Source: CAYTCZ01 sp964436315
Lineage (GTDB): Bacteria; Actinomycetota; Thermoleophilia; Gaiellales; Gaiellaceae
Length of the DNA: 26,768 bases
NCBI GenBank assembly: GCA_964436315.1
Contig: CAYTCZ010000051.1
Coordinates: forward strand, 1-26,768
Direction of reading: 5' to 3'
Below, piece by piece: positions 6,904 to 14,140 of the stretch; position 1 is the stretch's first letter; every line of letters begins with the position of its first letter. A program made the translations under genes and the position numbers. Below the pieces are notes generated by a model. It saw nothing but the letters and a program-made list of their open reading frames with translations, was not told the origin of the DNA and did no database searches.

Positions 6904-6909
6904 ACAATA
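6904..6909 (-). promoter_or_regulatory. -10 box (TATTGT), probable leaderless promoter of the gene at 6345-6896
   Basis: TATTGT on the minus strand is seven bases from the GTG at 6896. The divergent methyltransferase start is only 15 bases to the right of the box, so the two promoters must overlap. Confidence 0.45.
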
Positions 6910-6923
6910 GTCCTGTGGCGACC

Positions 6924-7637
6924 ATGACCGAGCGAAACCAAAGCGCTCAACAGCTCTTTGCGCCGCTCGCCGCGACGTATGATCGCTACGCGAACCTCCT
7001 GAGCTTCGGGCAAGACCCGAGATGGCGCAGTTTCCTGGTCTCGTGCATCGAAGCAGGTCCCGACGATGTAGTGCTGGATGTTGCCACCGGCACTGGAGCG
7101 GTCGCTGTTGCGCTCGCACGAAGGTACAACTGCCGCGTCGTCGGTGTGGATCAGAGCCTCGACATGCTGGAGGTGGGTCGCCGGCGAGTCGCTGAAGCAG
7201 GAGAGTCCGCGCGAGTCACCCTCGTCGAGGCGAGGGCAGAGGAGCTTCCCTTTGCGGCCGCGTCGTTCGAGCATCTGACGTTTACGTACCTGCTGCGCTA
7301 CGTCGACGATCCGCGCACGATACTTCGCGAACTCGCGCGCGTCGTCAAGCCGGGCGGTCACATCGCAAGCCTGGAGTTCTGCCTGCCGGAACGAGCGCCT
7401 ATTCGAGCGCTCTGGGAGTTCTATGTCCGGTTGGGTTTGCCGGTGCTGGGCAAGGCGATCTCGGACGGCTGGTTCGAGGTCGGCCGGTTTCTCGGACCCA
7501 GTATTCGCTCCTTCTACGCGGTGAACCGGCTGGAGCACGTAGCGGCTCTTTTGACCGAAGCCGGTGTCCGTGACGTGCGCTGGAAGACGTTGAGTCTCGG
7601 CGGCGGAATCGTGATGTGGGGACGACGTGGCGACTGA
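6924..7637 (+). CDS. UbiE/MenG-family methyltransferase (demethylmenaquinone methyltransferase)
   Basis: This 237-residue SAM-dependent methyltransferase probably carries out the last C-methylation of menaquinone. The UbiE signature YDRYANLLSFGQDPRWR is at 19-35. The SAM motif LDVATGTGAV is at 51-60, followed by VVGVDQS at 72-78 and the post-motif LARVVKPGGHIASLEF. The end (AAFLTEAG-like then GGGIVMWGRR) fits the family. ATG 6924 is preferred; GTG 6915 would add three residues. No clear ribosome site is present. The next gene starts 11 bases before this stop, so they are coupled, hinting that the membrane protein acts in the same quinone pathway. No other men genes are in view, so a related quinone is possible. 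Confidence 0.85.
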   Translation: MTERNQSAQQLFAPLAATYDRYANLLSFGQDPRWRSFLVSCIEAGPDDVVLDVATGTGAVAVALARRYNCRVVGVDQSLDMLEVGRRRVAEAGESARVTLVEARAEELPFAAASFEHLTFTYLLRYVDDPRTILRELARVVKPGGHIASLEFCLPERAPIRALWEFYVRLGLPVLGKAISDGWFEVGRFLGPSIRSFYAVNRLEHVAALLTEAGVRDVRWKTLSLGGGIVMWGRRGD

Positions 7638-8361
7638 AGCACGCAGACCGGCCTTCTATGCGCTGGCACCGGGCGGCTGGCGTGACTACATCACGCTGCT
7701 CCATGCTCCGTACACGGCCTGGCACCTCAGTTATGTCGCGATCGGCGCGGGTCTGGCGACGAGCCTGACCACGGGGCGACTCCTTCTGTTGCTCTTGGCC
7801 TTCTTCCTCGCAGTCGGGATCGGTGCCCACGCCCTCGATGAGTGGAATGGCAGACCGCTGGCAACGCACATTCCCGGGTGGTCACTGATCGGACTCGCGA
7901 TCGTGTCCATCGCCGCAGCGATCGGGATCGGGATCTATGGCTCGATCGTCTATGACGCGTGGATCGCCATCTTCGTCGTCTGCGGCGGCTTCATCGTCGT
8001 GGCGTACAACCTCGAGCTGTTCGGCGCACGGTTTCACACGGACCTGTGGTTTGCCGCAGCGTGGGGGAGCTTCCCACTCCTGACCGCCTACTATGCGGTC
8101 GATGGGAGGCTCACCGGCGTTGCGGTGCTCGGGGCGATATTCGCGTTCGCGCTCTCGTTCGCACAAAGAAGACTCTCGACGCCCGTCAGGGACATGCGCC
8201 GCCGGGCCTTGCGCATCGAGGGTACGGTCGAGCGTGCCAACGGCTCGGTAGAACGCATCACGACCGCGACGTTGACCGAGCCTGCCGAGGTCGCGTTGCG
8301 CGCCCTCACCGTGTGCGTCATTGCGATTGCGGTGGCGCTCGTCATCATGCGACTGACATGA
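7627..8361 (+). CDS. Polytopic membrane protein, distantly UbiA-like
   Basis: This 244-residue protein has about six or seven hydrophobic segments (roughly 32-50, 50-68, 84-106, 110-128, 140-157, 160-178 and 225-243). Polar loops between them include HALDEWNGRPLATH at 68-81 and YNLELFGARFHTDLWF at 127-142, followed by WGSFPLLTAYY. The order of an acidic loop and then a Y..L...F..D..F..WG..P.L..YY pattern is reminiscent of UbiA/MenA prenyltransferases. The classical DxxxD pairs are not complete, so this is a weak assignment. Its GTG start overlaps the quinone methyltransferase by 11 bases, which supports a prenylquinone link. A charged cytoplasmic segment lies at 180-220. Confidence 0.6.
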   Translation: MATEARRPAFYALAPGGWRDYITLLHAPYTAWHLSYVAIGAGLATSLTTGRLLLLLLAFFLAVGIGAHALDEWNGRPLATHIPGWSLIGLAIVSIAAAIGIGIYGSIVYDAWIAIFVVCGGFIVVAYNLELFGARFHTDLWFAAAWGSFPLLTAYYAVDGRLTGVAVLGAIFAFALSFAQRRLSTPVRDMRRRALRIEGTVERANGSVERITTATLTEPAEVALRALTVCVIAIAVALVIMRLT

Positions 8362-8386
8362 ATTCCGCTCGACCGGGTGTGCGCTA

Positions 8387-9721
8387 GTGGTTCTCGCTTT
8401 CGAGATCCTCCTCGGAGCCGGCTTGGCTGCAGTCGCGGCCTCGCTTGCTCTCGTTGTCCTCCGTCACGCGCCCGAGCGATTTCTCGTCCTAACGACGATC
8501 GCGCTCGGCTTCGCGAGCGCGGCTTCGTTGGCCGCCTTCGCCGTCGTATTCATCGGGGACGGGAACGATGCCGAGAACCTCTTGCTCGTCGGCGCCGGAC
8601 TTGCGGCCGCCGCGGTCGCCGAGGCAGGGCTCGTGGCCATCAATCGGAGTGTCGAGCGTGCGCGGCGAGCTGAGGCCGTGAACGCCGCTGCCTTGAGGAA
8701 GCTCGACGAGTTTCTCGAGCAGCGTTCCGAGGAACGCCGTTTGGAGATCGAGCGCGTGCTCGCCCAAGAAAGAGCGAACACGCTCCATCTGCTTACGGAG
8801 CAAGAGAAGCGCCTCGCGACTGAGAGAAGGGACGCGTTACAGGCGCAGAACGAGCTGGCGGAGGCTGAACTCACCGAGGCGGTGACTGTTGCCCAGCGAA
8901 GGCTCGAGCGCAGACTGGCGACGTGGATCGAAGATGTCGAACGCGGGCAACGAGCACGGGAATCGAGACTCGCAGAACTCGCCCGACGCCAGAGCGAAGA
9001 TCTTGGTGCGTACGACGCGCGAATCGCGGCGAACGCCGAGCTCCTTGCGACCGCCACGGATGAACAGCGCGAGGAGGTCGCACGCTTGCGAGAGCATCTA
9101 GAGCAAGCCTCGCGTGAGCTTACGCTCGAAACGCAAACGGAGCTCGAAGGATTCCGAACCGAGCGCCGAAAGGCGCTTGAGGCGATCGACGATCGACTGC
9201 GCACGCGCGAGCGCGAGTTGCGGGAGAAGGTCGAGCGGGAGGAGGTCGAGGCCACAGCCCGGCTCTCGGCCAGCTTGACCGAGGCCGAACAGCGTCAGGT
9301 CGAGAAGTTTCAACGTGCGATCGACCGCGCCGCGACTCGGTACGTGGAGGAGGCTGAACGTCGATTCGACGAGCAGATCCGGACGTCCCGTGAGAAGTCG
9401 GCGGAGCGTCTGGCACGGGAACTCGAGAAGGCGATGGACGAGTTCACGCGGCAAGCCGAAAAAGAGGTTGCCGATCGCATTTCCGAGGTCGCACAAGCGA
9501 CCGCCGAACGGCTTCAGCGTCGCATTGAGGATCTCGCGCGTGCGGCCGAGGCGCAGCAGGAGATCTCGGATCAGCGACTCCGCTTCGTCTCAGAACGTCT
9601 TCAGGAGGCCTTGGCGAGCGCCGAAGACCGAATCAAGGTCTTTGAGGAACAGATCGAGATCGAGCTCGCGTCGAAGGTCGCCGAACTCGAGCGCACGATC
9701 CGGGCAACCGAGCGAACCTGA
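8387..9721 (+). CDS. Membrane-anchored long coiled-coil protein
   Basis: This 444-residue protein has three hydrophobic segments (about 3-24, 31-56 and 63-86). They are followed by some 350 residues of nearly uninterrupted charged helix dominated by Glu, Arg, Ala and Leu, with heptad-like spacing (for example KLDEFLEQRSEERRLEIERV). There is no enzymatic motif. Such an arrangement suits a cytoplasmic coiled-coil scaffold tethered to the membrane, similar in kind to polar-growth or cell-envelope organisers, but I see no DivIVA signature. It starts with GTG 8387, 26 bases after the previous stop, and precedes the NarL-type kinase gene by 126 bases. A Ser/Arg-rich frame on the opposite strand (8464-9255) is its shadow. 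Confidence 0.75.
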   Translation: MVLAFEILLGAGLAAVAASLALVVLRHAPERFLVLTTIALGFASAASLAAFAVVFIGDGNDAENLLLVGAGLAAAAVAEAGLVAINRSVERARRAEAVNAAALRKLDEFLEQRSEERRLEIERVLAQERANTLHLLTEQEKRLATERRDALQAQNELAEAELTEAVTVAQRRLERRLATWIEDVERGQRARESRLAELARRQSEDLGAYDARIAANAELLATATDEQREEVARLREHLEQASRELTLETQTELEGFRTERRKALEAIDDRLRTRERELREKVEREEVEATARLSASLTEAEQRQVEKFQRAIDRAATRYVEEAERRFDEQIRTSREKSAERLARELEKAMDEFTRQAEKEVADRISEVAQATAERLQRRIEDLARAAEAQQEISDQRLRFVSERLQEALASAEDRIKVFEEQIEIELASKVAELERTIRATERT

Positions 9722-9744
9722 GCACGCCCTTTCTTGGAGGGTGC
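9722..9744 (+). terminator. Weak hairpin after the coiled-coil gene
   Basis: GCACgCCCT at 9722-9730 can pair with AGGGTGC at 9738-9744 around a 7-base loop with one bulged G. There is no following T-run. It may attenuate transcription into the two-component genes. The rest of the 126-base spacer holds only the AAGGGA ribosome site at 9837-9842. Confidence 0.25.
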
Positions 9745-9847
9745 GGGAACTCCGGCTACCCCTACCATCAAGACGGCGGGTAGCGGCATAGCGGAGACGC
9801 CGTTGTCGTCCTAGGTTTCCCTACGAGCACATCGTGAAGGGAATCGG

Positions 9848-11200
9848 ATGTCTTCGAGCGCGCCAAGTAACAGCCAGTTGACCGGGAGCCGAGAGGGCTT
9901 CTCGGAGGACCTCAGTTCCTCACCTGTGGGAAAGACAGCGCATGGTCTCTGGCGCTTCGTCACGCGGCCGCTCCGCGTCCAGACCTGGCGGGACACCGCC
10001 TATCTCCTGCTCGGAGGCGTCACGAGCGCCCTGGCCTTCGGGATTCTGCTCGTCGGTGGGGTTGGAGGCGGCGTTCTCGCAATCACGCTTCTGGGTCTAC
10101 CGGTGCTCGTGCTGACGCTCCTCGCCGCCCGAGGGATCGCGTGGGCCGAGCGCTGGCGCGCCTGGCTCGTTCTCAGATCGCCGATTGTCGCTCACTACCA
10201 CACCACGAGGCGGGGAAGTCTCTGGGCGAAGACGAAGGCCGTGCTCGGAGACGCTCAGACATGGAAGGACCTGCTCTGGCTGATGCTGATCGTTCCGATC
10301 GGCTTTGGCTTCGCTCTCGCCACTACCATCGCCTGGGGAGTTGTTCTCGGCTCGCTGTTCCTGCCGGCTTTCTGGTGGGCGATTCCGGAGTCTGAGACTC
10401 TGGATTACGGCTTCGCCGAAGTCGACAGTTGGGGCAGCGCGGCGCTCGTCGCAGCCATCGCGCTCGGCCTTGCGATCCTCCTCGCGTGGGTCGTTCGTGG
10501 GTTGGCGCTCGCCGAAGCTCTTCTTGCGCGAGCGCTCCTTACGCGCAGCCCGACTGCTGAGCTCGAACAACGCGTGACCGAGCTCGAGGCGACCCGCGCG
10601 GCGGCCGTCGATGCGCAGGAGGTCGAGCTCCGCCGGATCGAGCGCGATCTCCACGACGGCGCACAAGCTCGCCTGGTCGCGCTGGCCCTCGACTTAGGTC
10701 TCGCTCGCGAGAAGTTCGACTCCGAGCCTGCAGAGGCCAAAGCGCTTCTCGAGTCCGCCCACGACACAGCGAAGACGGCTCTTCAGGATCTCCGCGAACT
10801 CGTTCGCGGCATTCACCCAGCGATTCTCACGGATCGAGGCCTCGGCGCGGCCCTACCCGCGGTCGCGGCGAACAGCCGCGTACCCGTGAACCTTGAAGTG
10901 GAGGTCGGTCGACGGCTCCCCGAGGCGGTTGAGACCGCTGCCTACTTCGTCGTGTTGGAGGCGCTCGTCAACGTTTCGAAACACAGCGAAGCGACATCGT
11001 GCACCGTTCGGGTGCGTCAGCAAGACAGCCTGCTCGTCGTCGAGGTCACCGATAACGGCAAGGGAGGTGCCGATCCTGCGCTCGGGACCGGTCTGAGCGG
11101 GTTGGCGGGTCGGGTAGGCGCACTCGACGGGACGCTCGAGATTGACAGCCCACCAGGGGGATCGACCATCCTTCGCGCAGAAATCCCGTGCGAATTGTGA
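9848..11200 (+). CDS. Sensor histidine kinase, NarL/DesK-type (HisKA_3)
   Basis: This 450-residue membrane kinase senses an unknown signal and phosphorylates the regulator encoded next to it. Hydrophobic segments lie near 50-70, 72-94, 142-178 (two) and 198-220, an arrangement like the integral 'putative sensor' domain found in actinobacterial kinases. A coiled linker (235-262) leads to the dimerisation helix with phosphoacceptor H269 in ERDLHDGAQARL. The HATPase domain follows, with VLEALVNVSKHS (N box), VTDNGKGG and GTGLSGLAGRV. An AAGGGA ribosome site precedes the ATG. The regulator gene starts 13 bases before this stop, so the pair is co-translated. Confidence 0.92.
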   Translation: MSSSAPSNSQLTGSREGFSEDLSSSPVGKTAHGLWRFVTRPLRVQTWRDTAYLLLGGVTSALAFGILLVGGVGGGVLAITLLGLPVLVLTLLAARGIAWAERWRAWLVLRSPIVAHYHTTRRGSLWAKTKAVLGDAQTWKDLLWLMLIVPIGFGFALATTIAWGVVLGSLFLPAFWWAIPESETLDYGFAEVDSWGSAALVAAIALGLAILLAWVVRGLALAEALLARALLTRSPTAELEQRVTELEATRAAAVDAQEVELRRIERDLHDGAQARLVALALDLGLAREKFDSEPAEAKALLESAHDTAKTALQDLRELVRGIHPAILTDRGLGAALPAVAANSRVPVNLEVEVGRRLPEAVETAAYFVVLEALVNVSKHSEATSCTVRVRQQDSLLVVEVTDNGKGGADPALGTGLSGLAGRVGALDGTLEIDSPPGGSTILRAEIPCEL

Positions 11201-11826
11201 TCGCTGAGGACCAGGCCCTTCTCCGTGACGGATTAATTCGCCTGCTCAGGGATCGAGAGCACGAGATCGTTGCCGCGGTCGAGGACGGCACGTCGCTGAT
11301 CGAGGCGGTGACCGAACACAGCCCGGACGTTGCCATCGTCGACGTTCGGCTTCCGCCGACGTTCCGTGACGAAGGAATCAAGGCCGCCATCGAGCTGCGC
11401 GAGATCGAGCCCGGCACGGCGATCCTCGTGCTCTCTCAGTACGTTGAGAGGACCTACGCCGTCCAGCTCCTTGACGGAGAAGACGGTGGCGTCGGCTATC
11501 TCCTCAAGGACCGCGTCGCCGACGTCAGCGAGTTTCTCGACGCTGTCGAGCGAGTTGCGCGCGGCGGGCTGGTCTTAGACCCGGACGTGGTGAGCCAGCT
11601 AGTCGCGGGCAAGGGACCGCTCGATCTGCTGACTCCGCGCGAGCGCGAGGTCCTCGAACTCATGGCCGAGGGACGATCCAACACCGGCATCGCCGCCGCT
11701 CTCGTGATCACCGAGGGCGCCGTTGAGAAACATGTTCGGAACATCTTCACCAAGCTCAATCTTCCTCCATCAGAGACGGATCATCGACGGGTGCTCGCCG
11801 TGATCGCGTACTTGCAGGAAGCCTAG
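11188..11826 (+). CDS. Response regulator, NarL/FixJ family (REC + LuxR-type HTH)
   Basis: This 212-residue DNA-binding regulator is the cognate partner of the upstream kinase. Its receiver domain has the acidic pair E7/D8, phosphoacceptor D52 in IVDVRLPP, S83 and K107 (GYLLKDR). The LuxR-type helix-turn-helix starts at LTPREREVLELMAEG (about 148) and includes GAVEKHVRNIFTKLNL. The GTG start at 11188 overlaps the kinase gene by 13 bases. Its TAG stop shares the palindromic tetramer CTAG (11823-11826) with the stop of the convergent GAF gene. Targets are unknown. Confidence 0.93.
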   Translation: MRIVIAEDQALLRDGLIRLLRDREHEIVAAVEDGTSLIEAVTEHSPDVAIVDVRLPPTFRDEGIKAAIELREIEPGTAILVLSQYVERTYAVQLLDGEDGGVGYLLKDRVADVSEFLDAVERVARGGLVLDPDVVSQLVAGKGPLDLLTPREREVLELMAEGRSNTGIAAALVITEGAVEKHVRNIFTKLNLPPSETDHRRVLAVIAYLQEA

Positions 11827-12260
11827 GACGGGCGCAGACCAAGTTGCGCACGCACGCGTGCGACGGCCATGCGGAGGGCGCCGATGTCCTCTTCGCTCCA
11901 GGTGCGTGTGCTCGGCACGTAATGGACTGAGATCCATCCGATGACGTCGCTCTCATGCACTATCGGCCCGAGCATCTGGGCCTTGACACCGTAGACCTCC
12001 ATCAGTTCGGCAGGAGGCCGCGGATCCGCCGTGGCGCAATCTCCCTGGACCAGGATCTCGTGTTTCTCCATCAGCCAGCGGGCAGTTGGAGCGTTCCGCT
12101 GATCGAGTGACTCGTCCTGCCTGATTGGGCGGACGCCGTCGGCGAGCGCCTCACCGAGCGCCGGAAAGTTCCTCCCCGGCGTGTCCAGTCGCAGGGTTGT
12201 GCGGCTCGCCCCTGTTGCCGTGAGCAAATCTCTGAGAATCTCGTCGAATGCCACGGGCAT
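11823..12260 (-). CDS. GAF-domain protein
   Basis: This 145-residue protein is essentially one GAF domain: an N-terminal helix (FDEILRDLLTATGASRTTLRL), a middle with ILVQGDC, then VYGVKAQMLGPIVHESDVIGW and a closing WSEEDIGALRMAVARV helix. GAF domains bind small ligands or redox cofactors; no enzymatic output domain is attached here. It is convergent with the NarL-type regulator and shares its stop tetramer, so the two operons meet with no spacer. The ATG at 12258-12260 is chosen; a GTG two codons later is possible. A single cysteine (in GDCATAD) could matter for redox sensing, but that is speculative. Confidence 0.8.
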   Translation of the reverse strand: MPVAFDEILRDLLTATGASRTTLRLDTPGRNFPALGEALADGVRPIRQDESLDQRNAPTARWLMEKHEILVQGDCATADPRPPAELMEVYGVKAQMLGPIVHESDVIGWISVHYVPSTRTWSEEDIGALRMAVARVRAQLGLRPS

Positions 12261-12415
12261 ACGCTCTCAGCTTTCGGCTATTGCCGGCAAACGGAGGAAA
12301 ACGACGGGGGCCGACCGGCCAATTCTCTCAGCTTTGAGGCTCAAAAACCCCTGCAAATCAAGCTATCTAACTTTCCGCTGCAGGGAACGTCTTGAAGAAG
12401 GCGAACTGTCGCGAA

Positions 12416-12619
12416 ATGGATGAAGTGAAGACTCTCGAAGCCGAGCGAGATGACCGCGAGCGGGTGGAGGGTTGGCGCCTGCACATCCTGATCGAGGCGG
12501 GGTATCCGGTGCCCCTGGCCGAGAAGATCGCTCACAGCGACGCCGATCTCCACCAGGCCGTCGAGCTGATCTCGCATCGCGGCTGCACGCCGGAGCTGGC
12601 CACCGAGATTCTCCTGTAG
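12416..12619 (+). CDS. Small unknown protein
   Basis: This protein is about 67 residues from the ATG at 12416; a TTG at 12392 would add eight. It is charged at the start (MDEVKTLEAERDDRERVEGW) and then forms compact helices with LIEAGYPVPLAEKIAHSDADL and a cysteine near the end (RGCTPELATEILL). It has a UBA-like look: short helices with an xGYP loop, but no firm family match. A possible -10 (TAACTT, 12368-12373) precedes it. The spacer before it (12261-12415) contains a perfect TTGCCGGCAA palindrome at 12281-12290 and two copies of TCTCAGCTTT near 12265 and 12326. Confidence 0.65.
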   Translation: MDEVKTLEAERDDRERVEGWRLHILIEAGYPVPLAEKIAHSDADLHQAVELISHRGCTPELATEILL

Positions 12620-12643
12620 TGCTCGTGCGTCTTTTGGGCTGAA

Positions 12644-12663
12644 CCGTCGCGATTTCGCGACGG
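12644..12663. repeat. Perfect inverted repeat upstream of xseA
   Basis: CCGTCGCGA at 12644-12652 and TCGCGACGG at 12655-12663 are perfect 9-base arms with a 2-base centre. It lies 24 bases after the stop of the small gene and 19 bases before the xseA -10 box. It could be an operator at the -35 region of xseA or a terminator stem for the upstream gene. No T-run follows, which favours an operator or a factor-dependent signal. Confidence 0.5.
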
Positions 12664-12682
12664 CAGCAGATAAGCGATCCAC

Positions 12683-12688
12683 TAGGCT
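12683..12688 (+). promoter_or_regulatory. -10 box (TAGGCT), probable leaderless promoter of xseA
   Basis: TAGGCT is seven bases before the ATG at 12696, with no Shine-Dalgarno sequence in between. Confidence 0.55.
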
Positions 12689-12695
12689 CCGAAGC

Positions 12696-13865
12696 ATGAA
12701 GCCGGAGCCGCTCCTCTACGGCGACCGAAAGGTCTACACGGTCTCCGCATTCAACCGCGGCGTCGCGAGCTGGCTCGAGCGGCTACCGACGCTCTGGATC
12801 GAGGGAGAGGTGACCGAACTCCGCCGCCACACCGATTGGCAGAGCGTCTATCTGACGCTCAAGGACGCCGGCGACGGTTCATGTCTCTCTGTCACCATGC
12901 CCCGCCGCGGATTCGACGCTCTCCGGCTCGAGCTCAGTGACGGCGACCGTGTCCACGTGTACGGGCGACCTGAGCTGTTTATCCGACGCGGCGCGTTCCA
13001 GCTTCGCGCGCTGACGATCGAGCCGTTCGGAATCGGTGACGTCCTCGCTCGAATCGAACGACTGAAGAAGAAGCTCGCCTCGGAGGGTTTGTTCGCGGAC
13101 GAGCGGAAACGGCGGCTTCCTGTTCTCCCGCGGCGGATCGGACTGGTGACCGGAGCGGAGGCCGCTGCCAAGAAGGACTTTCTGACCGCGCTGACTGCGC
13201 GCTTCCAAGGCTCGCGGGTGCTGGTGGCAGAGACATTCGTCCAGGGCGCTCAGGCACCAGCCGCGATCGTGCGCGCGCTCGACTCCCTCGCAGCATCGCC
13301 AGAGGTGGACGTCATCGTCCTGACTCGGGGTGGCGGAAGCTTCGAGGATCTCCTGCCCTTCAGCGACGAGCGTGTGGTCAGGGCGGTTGCGGCAAGCCCT
13401 GTACCGGTGGTCTCGGCCGTCGGTCATGAGCAGGACACTCCTCTCTGCGATCTTGCTGCCGACGCTCGCGCATCGACACCAACCGCAGCCGCACGACTCG
13501 TCGTGCCCGACGAACGGGAGCTACGCGGTTCCCTGGATGTGCAGCGCGGGAGGATGGTTACGGCGATCGGGGTTTCGATCGAGCGCGCCCGGAGGCGACT
13601 CGAGGCTGACGTCGCCCGGCTCGCTCGAGCACCAGCGCTTCTCCTCGACAAGAAGCGGAGCAACGTGGACGCTCTCGCCGGACGCCTTCGGGCGCTCTCA
13701 CCCCAGGCGACGCTGGCCCGTGGCTATGCGATCGTGAGGAAAGCCGACGAGATCGTCCGAGTCGCAGCCGCCGTCGCCCCGGGCGACCGTGTTTCGGTTG
13801 AACTCCACGCCGGTGCCTTCCGCGCCACGGTCGATGAGGTTTCAGGCGAAGACGAGTCGAAATGA
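12696..13865 (+). CDS. xseA: Exodeoxyribonuclease VII large subunit
   Basis: This 389-residue catalytic subunit of exonuclease VII degrades single-stranded DNA to oligonucleotides in repair. An N-terminal OB-fold DNA-binding domain (VSAFNRGVASWLERLPTLWI, up to about 105) is followed by the nuclease domain. This has PRRIGLVTGAEAAAKKDFL at 145-163, LTRGGGSFEDLLPFSDE at 209-224, GHEQDTPLCDLAADARASTP at 243-262, a coiled region (280-340) and the C-terminal LARGYAIVRK. The length is shorter than the E. coli enzyme, as in other Gram-positives. The gene overlaps xseB as ATGA. It is probably transcribed from the leaderless promoter at 12683. Confidence 0.96.
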   Translation: MKPEPLLYGDRKVYTVSAFNRGVASWLERLPTLWIEGEVTELRRHTDWQSVYLTLKDAGDGSCLSVTMPRRGFDALRLELSDGDRVHVYGRPELFIRRGAFQLRALTIEPFGIGDVLARIERLKKKLASEGLFADERKRRLPVLPRRIGLVTGAEAAAKKDFLTALTARFQGSRVLVAETFVQGAQAPAAIVRALDSLAASPEVDVIVLTRGGGSFEDLLPFSDERVVRAVAASPVPVVSAVGHEQDTPLCDLAADARASTPTAAARLVVPDERELRGSLDVQRGRMVTAIGVSIERARRRLEADVARLARAPALLLDKKRSNVDALAGRLRALSPQATLARGYAIVRKADEIVRVAAAVAPGDRVSVELHAGAFRATVDEVSGEDESK

Positions 13866-14089
13866 CCGACGAGAGGGACCTCAGCTTCGAGGAGGCCCGC
13901 GCCGAGCTCGAGCGCATCGTGGGAGAGCTCGAGAGCGGGAAAGCGGATCTCGAACGTGCAGTGGAGCTCTGGGAGCGTGGCGAGCAGCTCTATCGGCTGT
14001 GCCTCGCGCGCCTCGATGCCGCTGAGGCGAATATAGAACAACTGTCGCTCGAGGCCGAGGGAGAGAGCAACTCGGGCCCCGAGCGGTAG
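13862..14089 (+). CDS. xseB: Exodeoxyribonuclease VII small subunit
   Basis: This 75-residue helical small subunit binds the large subunit in a many-to-one complex. It has the typical LSFEEARAELERIVGELESG opening, then LERAVELWERGEQLYRLC and LDAAEANIEQL. Its ATG overlaps the xseA stop (ATGA), so the two are translationally coupled. The last codons and TAG stop (14087-14089) lie inside the first copy of a 21-base tandem repeat, so the C-terminal tail (SNSGPER) may derive from the repeat. Confidence 0.96.
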   Translation: MTDERDLSFEEARAELERIVGELESGKADLERAVELWERGEQLYRLCLARLDAAEANIEQLSLEAEGESNSGPER

Positions 14090-14137
14090 TCGGTCGGCCC
14101 CGACCGGTAGTCGGTCGGCCCCGACCGGTGGTCTCGG
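14075..14137. repeat. Three tandem 21-bp hairpin repeats after xseB
   Basis: Three consecutive 21-base units begin with GGCCCCGA at 14075, 14096 and 14117. The middle unit is 14096-14116; the first differs by one base and the third diverges at its end. The second copy contains GACCG...CGGTC arms around GTAGT, so it can fold as a small hairpin. Because the period is a multiple of three, a TAG stop recurs in the xseB frame in the first two units. The array sits between the convergent ends of xseB and the methyltransferase gene (stop at 14141), where it could act as a two-way transcription end. Confidence 0.7.
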
Positions 14138-14140
14138 CTG

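Noticed and set aside
6897..7538. Upstream extension of the minus-strand gene at 6345
   Set aside because: The extension is antisense to the methyltransferase and unlike protein; the GTG at 6896 fits a -10 box.
8464..9255. 263-residue minus-strand open frame
   Set aside because: It is an almost pure Ser/Arg/Ala sequence, the mirror of the Glu/Arg-rich coiled-coil gene on the plus strand.
14075..14137. Possible CRISPR array
   Set aside because: The three units are directly adjacent with no spacers, and no cas gene is present.
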